Of a stretch of 64,000 nt of DNA, positions 1-13,100 are shown piece after piece. The first letter of the stretch is position 1; every line of letters starts with the position of its first letter. The notes beneath the pieces are model-generated. The model was not told the DNA's origin. It did no database searches and saw only the letters and a list, made by a program, of their open reading frames with translations. Position numbers and translations under genes: made by a program. This DNA comes from Prosopocoilus inquinatus (lineage: Eukaryota > Arthropoda > Insecta > Coleoptera > Lucanidae): NCBI GenBank assembly GCA_036172665.1, contig CM069877.1:23895001-23959000 (forward strand), read 5' to 3'.

Positions 1-150
1 TTTTAGTTAATTTTTAGTTTTAGTTTTAGTGACCGTATAAACCAAGCATTATATTCATTTTAATAAGCCGTTTCAATTAATCACAGTTTGTCTGCTATAA
101 AATTGCTTGCGGACGATAAGGTAAAAATCATAAATATATTATAATTATTA

Positions 151-435
151 AAAAAATTTTGTGCAAATCGTTTTTGATTGCAGTGAGAACCTCGAGCAGC
201 CTCTGGACAGCTGTTTCAGCCCTGCTGAAACAGCTGTCCAGAGGCTGCTCGAGGTTCTCACTGCAATCAAAAACGATTTGTACAAAATTTTTCTAAAATC
301 TTTCATTATGCTTTGACAGCAAGCATGGCCGCCTTGCATGGGGGACTCATTAGGAGCAAATCCCGCTTCAATTTGTCTATCCTACTGCAATGTTAGGTCA
401 AAAAGCGATAGTAAGATGTCGCTATTTTATATGTT
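151..435 (-). mobile_element. retrozyme-like foldback element, copy 1
   Basis: A small element made of two pieces of the same monomer seen at 23103, 43010 and 49177. The left part (152-220) and the next part (224-292) are a near-perfect inverted repeat around a 3-base loop, with one mismatch. The rest (293-435) is the second half of the monomer. The repeated part contains only the 3' half of a hammerhead ribozyme (the GAAA, CAGCTG and GTC segments). The CUGANGA half is missing, so this copy should not self-cleave. It lies between 11 bp direct repeats (140-150 and 436-446, tataattatta), read as a target-site duplication. Short ORFs across it are not genes. Confidence 0.7.
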
Positions 436-446
436 TATAATTATTA

Positions 447-1188
447 AATTTAGAAGCAGGGGTTTGTATAACCTTATCATTTATTTCAAACACTTGCCAA
501 TTTTGTTACCAAATTTTTAACTAAGACCTTGTTTCCGGTTGTACTTTTCACAAGGCAACGCCGCCGCTGGTCTTTTAATTTGTGAACAAATTATACTGCA
601 TTCAAATGGATCGAGTATTAGCCGTTCATCCGGTTTGCTTATTGGAGTAGGCGAGTTAGGATGACATTTTTGTTAGTATCACAATGAAATACAGACGTCA
701 GATGAAAGTTTATTGTCAATTTCAAGTTTAAGATTTTAATACATTGACACCACCTCAGTCATAGGTACTCAGTCATTTCTTTGTATTTCGCAGTATAGTC
801 AGATTACTGGTGTGGAATTATCATTATATTTTTCATATCAGATTCTGACATCTAGCAAAATTCGTGTTAACAACCTAAGGAAACAAGACCACGACCTGCT
901 CTGAGGAGGAAAAGGAGTGAATGCATAATATTTACTTCAACAAAATGGCTTGTAATAGACTAGGAAAGTAAACGGTACAGAAGGCGGAGCTGACTCATTT
1001 ACTATCTTTGTCTAATAAATCAGTCGTATGTCGTAAATTACTCTCGCTGTAATGCCGGAATTGATCTGAACATAACCTAACATTTAAGAATGTTAAGACA
1101 ACGAGATTAAACAAGTTATATTGAGATTTTTTCACAAATATTCCGTGTCGCTGATAAAATCATAACGAAACTGTAATACGTTTTATAG
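447..1188. other. intronic sequence of NOG1, no feature seen
   Basis: This lies between the small element and the first visible NOG1 exon. I looked for the preceding NOG1 exon (the residues that normally come before VDGVLNRL) and did not find it, so upstream exons lie outside the window. The stretch ends with an intron acceptor, AG at 1187-1188. Confidence 0.5.
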
Positions 1189-4100
1189 GTTGATGGTGTA
1201 TTAAATCGTCTTCATGTGGCAGTACCAAAACCAAGGGATCAAAAACCAAGACCACCCTGTATTCCAGAAAGTGTGTTAATTAAGAAACAACAAACAGGAG
1301 AAAAACGCAAGCGTAAATTAGAAAGGGATCTGGAAATCGAACAAGGTGATGATTACATCTTAGATTTGAAGAAACACTACGTCGATATACCAGAAGAAGA
1401 AAGATATGACATAATACCAGAATTTTGGGAGGGACACAACATTGCTGATTACATAGACCCAGATATTTTTGATGTAAAGATTTTTTTTTAACAAGCTAGA
1501 ATTAGATGTACTTAAGGTGTGTTTGCCTTGCAGAAATTTGCAGAACTAGAAAAAGAAGAAGAAATACGAGAAGCGACGGGCATGTATGTCGTACCCAAAA
1601 TTGAACTGGACGAAACCATGCGTGAAATCAAGAATCTGGCTATGCAAATTCGTAACAAGAAAGCCGTGCTCAAGATCGAAGCGCGAGTTATCAAGCAATC
1701 TACAAAACCAAAACTGCCTAGGACTGCTACATCGAGAGTTCGCGATAGATCTGTTTCAAAGCTCCGCTCGGAAATGGAAGGGCTCGGTGTTGAAATATCC
1801 AATTCTAAAGAGGCCCACTTTAATAAAAGTAAAGGCAGAAGCAGGTCGGCCGGACCTCCTGCCAAACGCATGCGCATGGATACCAGTGAGCCAAGATCAC
1901 AAAGCAAAAATAGAAGTGTATCGAGAACACCAAGGAATGAACAAGGAGTTAAGGATGTTGCAGTAAGTCTTTTGCAATTTTTCTCTCTTATAAAAAAAAA
2001 TCGACAATTTTTTTTTCATTCAATGACTGATGCGAGGCAACGAGGTTAATAGCCATAATAAAAAAAAAAGTATTTCGATATCTCTTGTTTATTTAATTGC
2101 AATACGACGTCATTCCTGGTCATATTATCTATCAAGTGAATTTTTTTGGATGCTTTTACAAATTATTTTTGCAGTTGTAGCACAATACAGTATTGAATTA
2201 TACCGGGTGTCTCAATAAGCGCGGCGACAGGCGATTTACGTTGTGTTCACGGATCGACTTGACAAGAGCAAAAACTTTTTAATATCAACTTTACGTAAAA
2301 ATGTTGCTGTTTACAAAAAGTTCTGCTTCTCGATAAACTTCAGAAATAATGCTTAAATTTAAATTTTGAATTACAGTCTGCCTAAAAAATATCTTAATTT
2401 TATGTTGCAGAAATCAAAAAGTAATTTTTCGCGACTAACTGTTATTTTAGGGAAAAAAATGTATTCAAATCTTCTCCATGGATGCTATTATTATATTTAT
2501 GGAGAAGTTTTGAGTATTTCTTTCCTATTTAAATACCCATTCCATTATGAGTATCCCTCGTGGGTGTCCCCATTTACACTCTGTGCACTGAGTGTATTTT
2601 CATCTCTCTTTAACCTCATGGAATAAAATGAAATGAAGATATACTCAGTGCGAATAGTGCACCCCAATCGAAAGCGCTATTTAAGGTGTCTAAAATATTT
2701 AAATATCTGAATTTATAGAAAGAATAAAGCTTTAAATAAAGTTTTATTGTTATTGATTTGCATTATGTGTAAAACTTTCATCTTCTCTGAAAACTTCAGA
2801 AATTATATTCAATTTTGAATTTTGAAATGTGCCTCAAAATTACGTATGTATTTTAAAGGGTTTTTCTACTATTGAATTTACCGCTAATAGTATTTTCTTC
2901 GAGAGGTTCGAAGATCGCCCGAAATCGCCTCTAGAGACTCTGTAGTAAAAGTCTGGTAGAATGGCGTGCATTTTTAATGGGTTCCGCTATATTTCAGCAA
3001 ACTGTACTTCAGCCAATCATAAGAAACAATGGAATTGCAGTTTCAATTTGACATTAGGTTTGTTCGTTTGTTCTGCACGAAACTGCATTGAATTTACGAA
3101 GATTTCGGCTTTGTGACATCATTATTTCAAACAAACCTACTGCGTGCAAAAATAGTTCACGAACGCTAAACAGCTAACTAGCTTGTGGTTTGACAAGTAG
3201 GTATTTTTCGCGAGTAACCAGTTACGTGCGGTTAGGCAAAATATGTAACCACTATTTTTGTTAGTTATCGGTAACTGCTGATATGACGTCACGTATGTTA
3301 TTCCGGTTACTATTTTCCTAACCAGGTCAGAGAGTTTTGGAACATTGTTATCTCTCTATTATTCAGTGAGTTCTGCATAGATCCGTGATTATGCGTGCTA
3401 ACCTCAAGTTGATTCAATCACAACTTTTTTTTTCTAATAGTTTGCTACCTTACCTTTTCCGTAAGATAGGCAGATGTTGCATCGTGACGTTAGTTTCGAC
3501 GCATCCGGCAGCAAACAGTCGTGACGGGGTGGGAGTAATCTCAAACCAACAACCTAATAAAAAGGCGCCACTCAATTTAATTTTCTTTCCGCGGGAAATT
3601 AAGAAAAACGCGGTACGTCCTTGTTAAACAAGATTGTTTTATTTACCACACAAAATAGACAGAACAAAGAAATAAAGGTAATCCGTTTACATACTAACAC
3701 ATCAAACAAAATAAATGCGACACAACAAAATTACAATGTACCTTATAGTGGCGCGTAAAGGCCACAAACAAACAAAAACCAATTACAGGTTAAATGGTTA
3801 CGCAAAAAGGAAGCTTGCTTATAAAACAGATAAAGCAAAAGTTTCAATAATCAATCAAAAATAGCGTTAAAGATCCAACCTTGTCCGATAGTCAGTCAGG
3901 CGGGCACAAATTTTTCATCGGGCCGCAACACGACAGCCACGGGGAAGGATAACACGTCGCGTCTCAGGTCGAGTCCGACGGCGGAAGGTGATTTCTACAC
4001 TTCTCGCAGAAATTCCGAACTCCCAAACGCAATATAAAAGGGGGAAGGAAAAAAAAACCTGAAGAAAGAAACAAATATGCCCCCGTTACACACGAATCAA

Positions 4101-7100
4101 ACACATTCCCACACTTATTAACTCACCTGCCCTAACAAGCAGGCTTTCTTAGAAAAACGCCAAACAAGCGTTTATTGCTGCAACGATCGCACAGAATCCG
4201 GCCCAAAGCCGAAGGGGGAATTTGCCCACGCAGAGGACGAATTCACGCACAACACCAAGTGAAAATCACCCACACAAAAATACTTGCGATCACTGCGGGA
4301 ATCAACTTTGGAATGAATCCAGACCTTGGTTCGTGGTAACGAGTTAAAACGGGGGGGGGGGGGGAGAACATTCCAGAATCATCCATTGAATGTCTGATTA
4401 AAACCAGCCAATCAATTTCGAACGCCATAGTTCGTTTCACACGGCGGTAGATATTGCGACATAGAATGAAATCGCAAACAATCCCAAACAATTCCTTGAG
4501 TAAAATAAACAAACGTATTCTCTCAAAGAACACGAGGTCGTAAAAACAAGTGCGGAATATGTGTAATTTAAGCGCGGCTCGGAACGAGCGGCATTATCAA
4601 AGGGGTTACGTGGGCGATAAAAGAAACCGCAAATGCAAAGGAAGTGGAGTTCGCGCCACGCCCACTGTTCGCCTAAAAACACATCTATTTTTAGCTCGCA
4701 ACACAACATACAGGGTGGCTCAAAACAACCGGGGAAATTTGCACGGTAACAATCCCACCCTTACTTCGATGGAAATTTTACCTAAGGAAAATTTCTAGAC
4801 GAAACTATAGAGAGACACTCAGAATAATCCGGGCATGTATGGGGAAAGGCAACGATACGGGAACGCGGACGGAAACTCATAGTCTAAGACTGCGGACGAA
4901 ACTTTACACAAAACGAACATTGGTCAAAGACCACGGGAAAAATTCAAACTAAACGTTACCCAAGCAGCAACACGCCCACACGGAGCACAAACCGGACTGG
5001 TACGCGAGAAGAGAAAAAGGGAAACAAAGAGTCAGGTGGGGTCCGCATGTTGACAAGCATCAACATCGTCTGACCAGGAAACACCACGCCACCTGGCAAA
5101 CACCAGAAGAGGAAGTTAACTATACCACTACCGATCGATACACCGCGCGGCCATGCCAATACCCAAGCAATGTTCGTTGAAATGTTACAAAATCCTCAAA
5201 TACCAAAAGAGTTTCCCAGGCAACGTAAAATTTGACGGTATTCTAAGGATGCTGGGACATCCTGGAAAAGACTAACATCACCGAGAAATTTACTTGGATC
5301 CACAACAATGTAAAACAAAAAAGAAACCCGTCTGTCCAGGACTTGGCCCAAACCACAACCAACCGCGCGCGTGTCACAGACATTGAGAGGTGGCAGAGTC
5401 CTAAGACTGTAACAACCAAGCCGGGGACAAACTTCGAAACTAAACTAAAACAAAACCGGGGTAAAAACTATGGAAATGGTAAACTACAATGAAATATACG
5501 GGACAAAATGAATGGTAAGAGCGAATAATAACAACAAAATGAAAATCCACACGATCTCGGTCCATCGGAAGTCTTTTTCGAAACGAGAAGAAGAAGACAA
5601 AAGGGAAGGAGAAAAAAATTAAATGATCCGGTGATCATTTAATTTTTTTTTTTCAACGCGAACTTTTGCTATAAAGCAAGTGAAATTCGTGGTCGACTGG
5701 TAAGGTCGAACCGCGAAGCAATAAGGCACACTACGGTACCTGAAGTCAAATCCTACTCCCAGGGCAAAACTAAAATACGGGGAAGAAAATTTTACTAAGG
5801 TTAAAAGACTCTATTCCTGGGGATCCCCTAGTCACGAGGAGTTGTCAGCTCCGTCACAAAATTTGTCTTCTAAGAAGACCCACAACGACGAACTCCACAC
5901 CACGATCCTCACACTCCAAGACCGCAAACAGGTCATAATCCGTCTGTGGACCAACGCAAGCCTAAGCAGGGATCAAGGTAGGGAATATCGCCATCCCACC
6001 AAACGACACGAAAACAAAATAAAACTCCTCACAACGAGATAAGCTCTCGTCAGGCGAAAAACAGTCACAACCGGGAGTTTTCCTACTTTAGGAAAAAGTA
6101 AACTGAAGAAAGTCGAATCCGGGTAATAAAAAAAAAAAAATTTGAGATGACTAAATCTCAAAAGGACACCCAAAAAGGTAGAGGTTACAGGGGGGGAAGG
6201 GGAAAGAAAAAGAGAAGTTGAGGAAGACAGACAACAGGAAAGTAAAAGTCCTCCAATCGGAACACACCATACTACAGCTCCGATTCCTGTGAGGAACATC
6301 CGATAGCGATACGTCAGAGAGAGAGGGCAAGCGATACCTTCACGGGATCCAGCACGCTTGGAACTCCCACACGCTCTGGCGGGTGCTAAGAGATATCTCA
6401 GAGTCGGCAGGGCCGAGCTGATCTATCCGAACGGGGAAGAGCTAGAGTAGAAGAAAGGGTGAAACAAGTAGAAAGGAAAGCAATATGCATGTGGATAGAG
6501 GCATCTCACGTCACAATCGCGAGGCCTGCCAGACGTCACTCATAGCGAAGTTCACGAAAAGAGAGGGCAAGAAGAGTCTTCACGAGATCCGACTCTCTTG
6601 TCATTCCCACAACTTCCGCAAACTGCAAGGCGACTTCTCGCAAACGACTAGACTGTCCGAAAAGTACCTTCATCACACGTGAACATCCGAAGACGTTCGA
6701 TTCCAAAGGTGTTAGAGGAATTGGGACTGAATCTTTTAGGAGCCTTTTACTCCACGCAGAAGATACGTCGGGAGAATTCTAAGGGACCCATCCCGCAGGT
6801 CGAAAGAACGAATAGGGTGAACCTATTCATCAGGGGGATCTGGTTTAAGATGTTCACTATTCCAGGTGCCAGGAAGTATATTGTCATCAAAATCCTTAAG
6901 TTCATACGTGTCTGACGACACACGACGATTAATGAGGAAAGGCCCAACAAACTTATCGGCCAACTTGGCCGCGAAATGCTTAGAAGCATCCGACAATACA
7001 AAATTTTTACGCCAAACCCGTTGTTCAGGGTGATACTCAACCTTACGCCTACGGAGATCATAACGGCCTTTAGCCTTCTCGTAAGCCTTTTGCAGCCTTC

Positions 7101-10100
7101 CTTGTACGTCCTTATATAGCACGGCAAACTTACCGGTACGAGATTGTAAATCCTTAGGATCCTGAGGGACAACTTCCAAAGACACATTTTTATCAGGGGT
7201 ACTATCAGGGGTTAGACTACCTTTTAGGCACATCTCACGACCAAAATTGAGGAAGTATGGAGTCACACCAGTAACTTCATGACGAGCGGTTCGAAGAGCA
7301 CAAGCGACCTTGGGCAAGAATAGATCCCATTTGCGGTGGTCTTCCGCCACATAAGCAGTCAACATAGACTTAATAACGCGGTTAACGCGTTCGACAGGGT
7401 TCGCCTTAGGATGATAATACGAAGTGTACGCAGGGCGTACATGGTATGACGTCAGAAGTTTTTGATACTCTTTGGACTTAAATTGGACTCCATTATCGGA
7501 AATAACGGTGCGAGGTACACCAAAAACTAAGAAAATATTTTCCTCAATGTGCTGCACAATCTTTGGGGCGGTAGCTTTACGAAGAGGAAAACACAGGGTG
7601 AATTTACTAAAACAGTCAGTAGCCACTAGGATATATTGGTAACCACGAGAAGATCTAGGGAGTGGTCCAACAAGATCGATACTAATGACCTCCCAAGGAC
7701 GAGTAATCTTGGAGTGACCTCCCATCATACCAGCTGGAGCCCTTTGTTCAGGTTTGGTACGGATACACGTCTGGCAACGGTGGACATACTTTGCCACATC
7801 AGCATGCATCTTAGGCCAATAGTAATTTTGAGCGATTCTATTATATGTCTTATAAATTCCTAGATGACCACTGGTTGGAGAGTCATGACTTTCTTGAAGT
7901 ATTTTTGACCGAGAATCCTTTGGGACAACAGTCTTCCAATGAGGTTCATCTTCAGCCAAACGATAATATGTGTTTCGGACCAGTTTATAAATGACATTTC
8001 CCTCGACACGGAAACTAGGAAACTTTTCCGGAGTCAAACGAATTTTCTTGAGGAAATTCAAGTACCAACTGTCCTGAACGTTGTCAAAATCGATGGATTC
8101 GATAACAGGGACGGTTCGAGAAAGCATATCAGGAACAACGTGATCTTTTCCTTTGCGATGGATGACGCTAAAGTTATATTGTTGTAGGCGCACAGCCCAA
8201 CGACACAATCGACCGGAAGGATTCTGCAACTTATTAAGCCAAAGGAGAGAGTGATGGTCTGTGATGACCTTAAAGTGCGAACCTTCTACATAAGGCCGAA
8301 GTTTTTCTATGGCCCACAACATCGCAAGGAGTTCCTTTTCGGTTGTTGAAAAGTTACGCTCGGTTCGGGTCAACGAGCGGCTTAGATAGCAGATGACTTT
8401 CTCACCTTCGTCTTGTTCTTGGGTAAGGACAGCACCAAGACCATAATCGGATGCGTCCGTTTGAATCGTAAATTCTTTGGTGAAGTCGGGACATGAGAGA
8501 ACTGGAGCAGAAACTAAGTGCTCACGAATTTTTCCCCAAGCTTCATCACAAGTCTCATCCCACCTATGCTTAGAATTTTTCTTAAGCAGGTTTGTCAAAG
8601 GGGAGATAATAGTGGAAAATCCAGGGATAAACCTCCGATACCAAGAAGCAGTTCCTATCAAACGGCGAACTTCCTTAACCGTAGTTGGCTTAGGCATCTT
8701 AAGAATTGCCTGTACCTTTTCAGGGTCAACATGAAGACCATGACGATCCACTACATACCCTAGGTACTTGAGTTCGCTAAGACAAAAATGGCATTTTTCT
8801 TCGTTCAAGGTTAGTCCGGCCTCGGTCAGGCGTTTATGGACTTCGGAGAGTACTTCGAGATGTTTGTCGAAGGTTTGAGTCACAATAATGATGTCGTCTA
8901 AATAGACGAACACCTGTGGTTCAAGATCAGCACCGATTACACAGTCGATAAATCTTTGCCAAGTTGCAGGAGAATTATGAAGACCAAAAGGCATTCTGCG
9001 AAATTGATACAAACCGCGGTTAGGTACGGTGAAAGCGGTGTATTGGCGAGATTCTTCGGCAACCGGAATTTGCCAGTATGCTGACTTGATATCTAAGGAA
9101 GATAGATACTTAGCATCTTTGAGTTTGTCAAGGGTGTTCGAGACATAAGGTAGAGGATAAGCATCCTTGGTCGTAACTTGGTTGAGCTTCCGATAGTCCA
9201 CACAAAAGCGGAAAGAACCATCCTTTTTGGGTACAAGAAGAATGGGCGATGACCAAGCACTCTTAGATTTCTCAACAATTCCACGCTTGATCATGTCGTC
9301 AAGTTCTGTATCGACGATGACTTGTCTTGCTGGCGAAATCGGGTAATATCGTTGTTTGATTGGTGGGCTATCAGTACGGATGACATGTTCGACCAATTGG
9401 GTACATCCTAGTTCACGGTTTCTGGAATCAGCAAACAGCTGTTCGGTCCGTTTATTGAGTTGGGTCTGTTGATCATTTGTCAGATGACCCCAAGATGTGA
9501 CATGTTCGACTGATTCAATGAATTCCTTTCCAAAACTCCACTCACCGGAGCGCAGGTCAGGGACGATGCCCATCAACTTCCAAAAATCTGCGCCGAGAAT
9601 TAAGGAATGCGGCAACTCAGGAACGACAAGAACGTCAATCACTTTGACCCGGTCACGAAGTTGGATAGGGGTGGTAACATTACCAGGACTACTACAGGGT
9701 TGTCCATTCGCAACAGTGCATGACGTCACATGTTTCGTAAAAGGTAAGTTTAAAGTCTGAAGGATTTCCCATCCTGAACTACCAACAATTGTGCGAGACG
9801 CACCTGAATCAAGGAGGCCAAGAAATGGAATGCCTAAGATAGATACAGACAGATATGGGCGTTCGTCATCTTTTGCATGAGCTAGGACAAAGTCTAAAAC
9901 AGGTTGTACAGTCAGAGATTCGATCGGATTTGTTACTTTAAAGCAACGCACTAGCCGGTCATCTAACGCGTTGTTCGGGAGTTTTTTGGACTCTTCGAGC
10001 ACAGGGGGCACGTCTTAGTGGTGACATTGGGACGTCCACATTGATAACAATGCCTACGTAAGGGTTCAGAGCAATCACGGGATAGGTGGCCTGTCTTTTG

Positions 10101-13100
10101 ACAATTCCAGCACTTAAACGCTTTGGTAGGTTTAGGAGGATCTACCTTACACTCACTTACGGTTGGTGCGCAGGCTTGTACATAGGCTAGGTCAGGCTCT
10201 AGAGTATTGTTCTTACGAGGTGGAGGCATGTATGCCTCTACGGCGGACTTACGAACCTCTAATTGTCTACCTATCTTCAATAACTGGGTGACAGAAGTAA
10301 CCTCGACTAGTCCTAACTGACGCTGATAAAAAGGGGCAATGTTATTCAGAAGAATTTTTATGCGAACATTTTCCGCGACAGGGATGCTCAAACGATCGAA
10401 TAAATTGAGCATGACAGAAATATAAATTCCCATTGATTCGTCGGGACCCTGGGTGCGTTTCTTTATTTCCTCAAATAACTTGTCGTCATAGTTATGGGGT
10501 TGGAACTCGTCACGAAGACCTTGCACGAGTTCGGACCAATTATTGCAAAATTTCCGATTTGCCCGAAACCAGATTAAAGCTTTATCGCGAAATAAATCGG
10601 ACGCTGAAGCGAACAGAGTTGCTTCCGAAACGTTTCTCGAAATTTGGAGTTCGCTAACGCGTTCCAAAAAGGCGCTAAGGGAGAGAATCTTATTATTCCC
10701 ATTATAAGTTAAACCCCATTTGGAAACAGGAACCGATTTAATTTCGATCGCGGTTACAGGGTGTGTCGTAACCTTGGACTCAAGAAGAACAGCTTTAGGC
10801 GGGGACGTCGTAATTTTTGGCGACGAAGTCGCACTAGGAGACGCAACAACATTCGGACTGACACAAATCATGGATGATTGATCATTTCGAAAATGATCCG
10901 CAATCGCCGTTAAATCAAGTAAGGGAGACGCATGAGCCCTAACAACTTCAGTTTCTTTAGGACTGAAACTTAACGTCGTCTGTTCAAAGTCAAACGCGAG
11001 TTCATTTAACGTCTGTAAAATACACTTACGTTGTTGTACTTCGTCGTTTGTCAAAGGCTGAGAACGCTGTGCGCGTCCGATGGCGTGAGCCAATTTGGCT
11101 GAAATTTTGTCTACAATGCAAACAGCGGTCGAGCCAGGGACAGACTCAATTAAGCAGCGAATCTCGCTAATCTTTTCCTGAAGGGCAGTCGCGTCTTCGT
11201 CAAATAACACGTCATATTTGGGTAAAGGTAAGCGCAAATCTTTTTCCAAACGCAATTGTCGTCTGAGGTACGCTCTTTTTTGCGCAACATTACCATCACA
11301 TTGTACACCTCTCGCTAAGAGTTCATAGTTAATTTCTTCCGCATTAAGGCGATCGGGTAACAATTTAAGATCCATATCAAAGCGCAAAATTCCGCAATAA
11401 AACAAACAATTCTGTCTAACTTGGACGTAATTTTTCGGAAAACAAAACGCAAAACAAATCGAGGCCCCGCACGTTGGGCGTCAAAACTTGCTACCTTACC
11501 TTTTCCGTAAGATAGGCAGATGTTGCATCGTGACGTTAGTTTCGACGCATCCGGCAGCAAACAGTCGTGACGGGGTGGGAGTAATCTCAAACCAACAACC
11601 TAATAAAAAGGCGCCACTCAATTTAATTTTCTTTCCGCGGGAAATTAAGAAAAACGCGGTACGTCCTTGTTAAACAAGATTGTTTTATTTACCACACAAA
11701 ATAGACAGAACAAAGAAATAAAGGTAATCCGTTTACATACTAACACATCAAACAAAATAAATGCGACACAACAAAATTACAATGTACCTTATAGTGGCGC
11801 GTAAAGGCCACAAACAAACAAAAACCAATTACAGGTTAAATGGTTACGCAAAAAGGAAGCTTGCTTATAAAACAGATAAAGCAAAAGTTTCAATAATCAA
11901 TCAAAAATAGCGTTAAAGATCCAACCTTGTCCGATAGTCAGTCAGGCGGGCACAAATTTTTCATCGGGCCGCAACACGACAGCCACGGGGAAGGATAACA
12001 CGTCGCGTCTCAGGTCGAGTCCGACGGCGGAAGGTGATTTCTACACTTCTCGCAGAAATTCCGAACTCCCAAACGCAATATAAAAGGGGGAAGGAAAAAA
12101 AAACCTGAAGAAAGAAACAAATATGCCCCCGTTACACACGAATCAAACACATTCCCACACTTATTAACTCACCTGCCCTAACAAGCAGGCTTTCTTAGAA
12201 AAACGCCAAACAAGCGTTTATTGCTGCAACGATCGCACAGAATCCGGCCCAAAGCCGAAGGGGGAATTTGCCCACGCAGAGGACGAATTCACGCACAACA
12301 CCAAGTGAAAATCACCCACACAAAAATACTTGCGATCACTGCGGGAATCAACTTTGGAATGAATCCAGACCTTGGTTCGTGGTAACGAGTTAAAACGGGG
12401 GGGGGGGGGGGAGAACATTCCAGAATCATCCATTGAATGTCTGATTAAAACCAGCCAATCAATTTCGAACGCCATAGTTCGTTTCACACGGCGGTAGATA
12501 TTGCGACATAGAATGAAATCGCAAACAATCCCAAACAATTCCTTGAGTAAAATAAACAAACGTATTCTCTCAAAGAACACGAGGTCGTAAAAACAAGTGC
12601 GGAATATGTGTAATTTAAGCGCGGCTCGGAACGAGCGGCATTATCAAAGGGGTTACGTGGGCGATAAAAGAAACCGCAAATGCAAAGGAAGTGGAGTTCG
12701 CGCCACGCCCACTGTTCGCCTAAAAACACATCTATTTTTAGCTCGCAACACAACATACAGGGTGGCTCAAAACAACCGGGGAAATTTGCACGGTAACAAG
12801 TTACTAGTTACACAATTCATTATTGGACTGTTGTCAAATTTTAAAATGCAACCGTCAGAAAGCCTGTAACCATAACAGTTTCATTTTGGCGAATCTTACT
12901 AACCGTGACGTATTCTCGTGATCGTAACATCACTACTGCTAACCACGCTATTCGTAACCGGTTAGTCGCGAAAAATACCTTCAAAGTAACGTTTTTATTA
13001 TCGATTTTAGGGAAAAAATGTATTCAAATCTTCTCCATGAATGTTATTATTATATTCATGGAGAAGTTTTGAGTACTTCTTTCCTATTTAAATACCCATT

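Larger units (their letters stand above)
3443..12798 (-). mobile_element. gypsy-C: full-length Ty3/gypsy LTR retrotransposon
   Basis: A complete element of 9,356 bp on the - strand inside the last NOG1 intron. The order in transcription direction is 5' LTR (11489-12798), primer-binding site, gag, pol, a non-coding tail of about 2 kb, then 3' LTR (3443-4751). LTR ends are TG...CA. A 4 bp target-site duplication AGTT is at 3439-3442 and 12799-12802. The two LTRs look identical apart from one G in a poly-G run (14 versus 15), so the insertion is recent. Both ORFs are open and no env-like ORF is present. A divergent solo LTR of the same family is at 40386-41911. Confidence 0.93.

Noticed and set aside
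151..435. CRISPR-like or satellite interpretation of the repeated small elements
   Set aside because: Copies are dispersed, few, carry target duplications, and have no spacer pattern; the genome is eukaryotic.
1586..1966. 126-codon frame overlapping the second NOG1 exon (and 1512-1907 on -)
   Set aside because: Shadow frames of the conserved NOG1 exon; no domain and no family resemblance.
4243..4798. ORFs of about 90 codons repeated exactly in both gypsy-C LTRs (also 12218-12869)
   Set aside because: They are carried by LTR identity, overlap each other on both strands and have no recognisable domain.
5973..6299. 108-codon hydrophobic frame between pol and 3' LTR as an env candidate
   Set aside because: Low-complexity Ser/Phe/Leu translation of purine-rich DNA, with no signal peptide, cleavage site or fusion peptide pattern.
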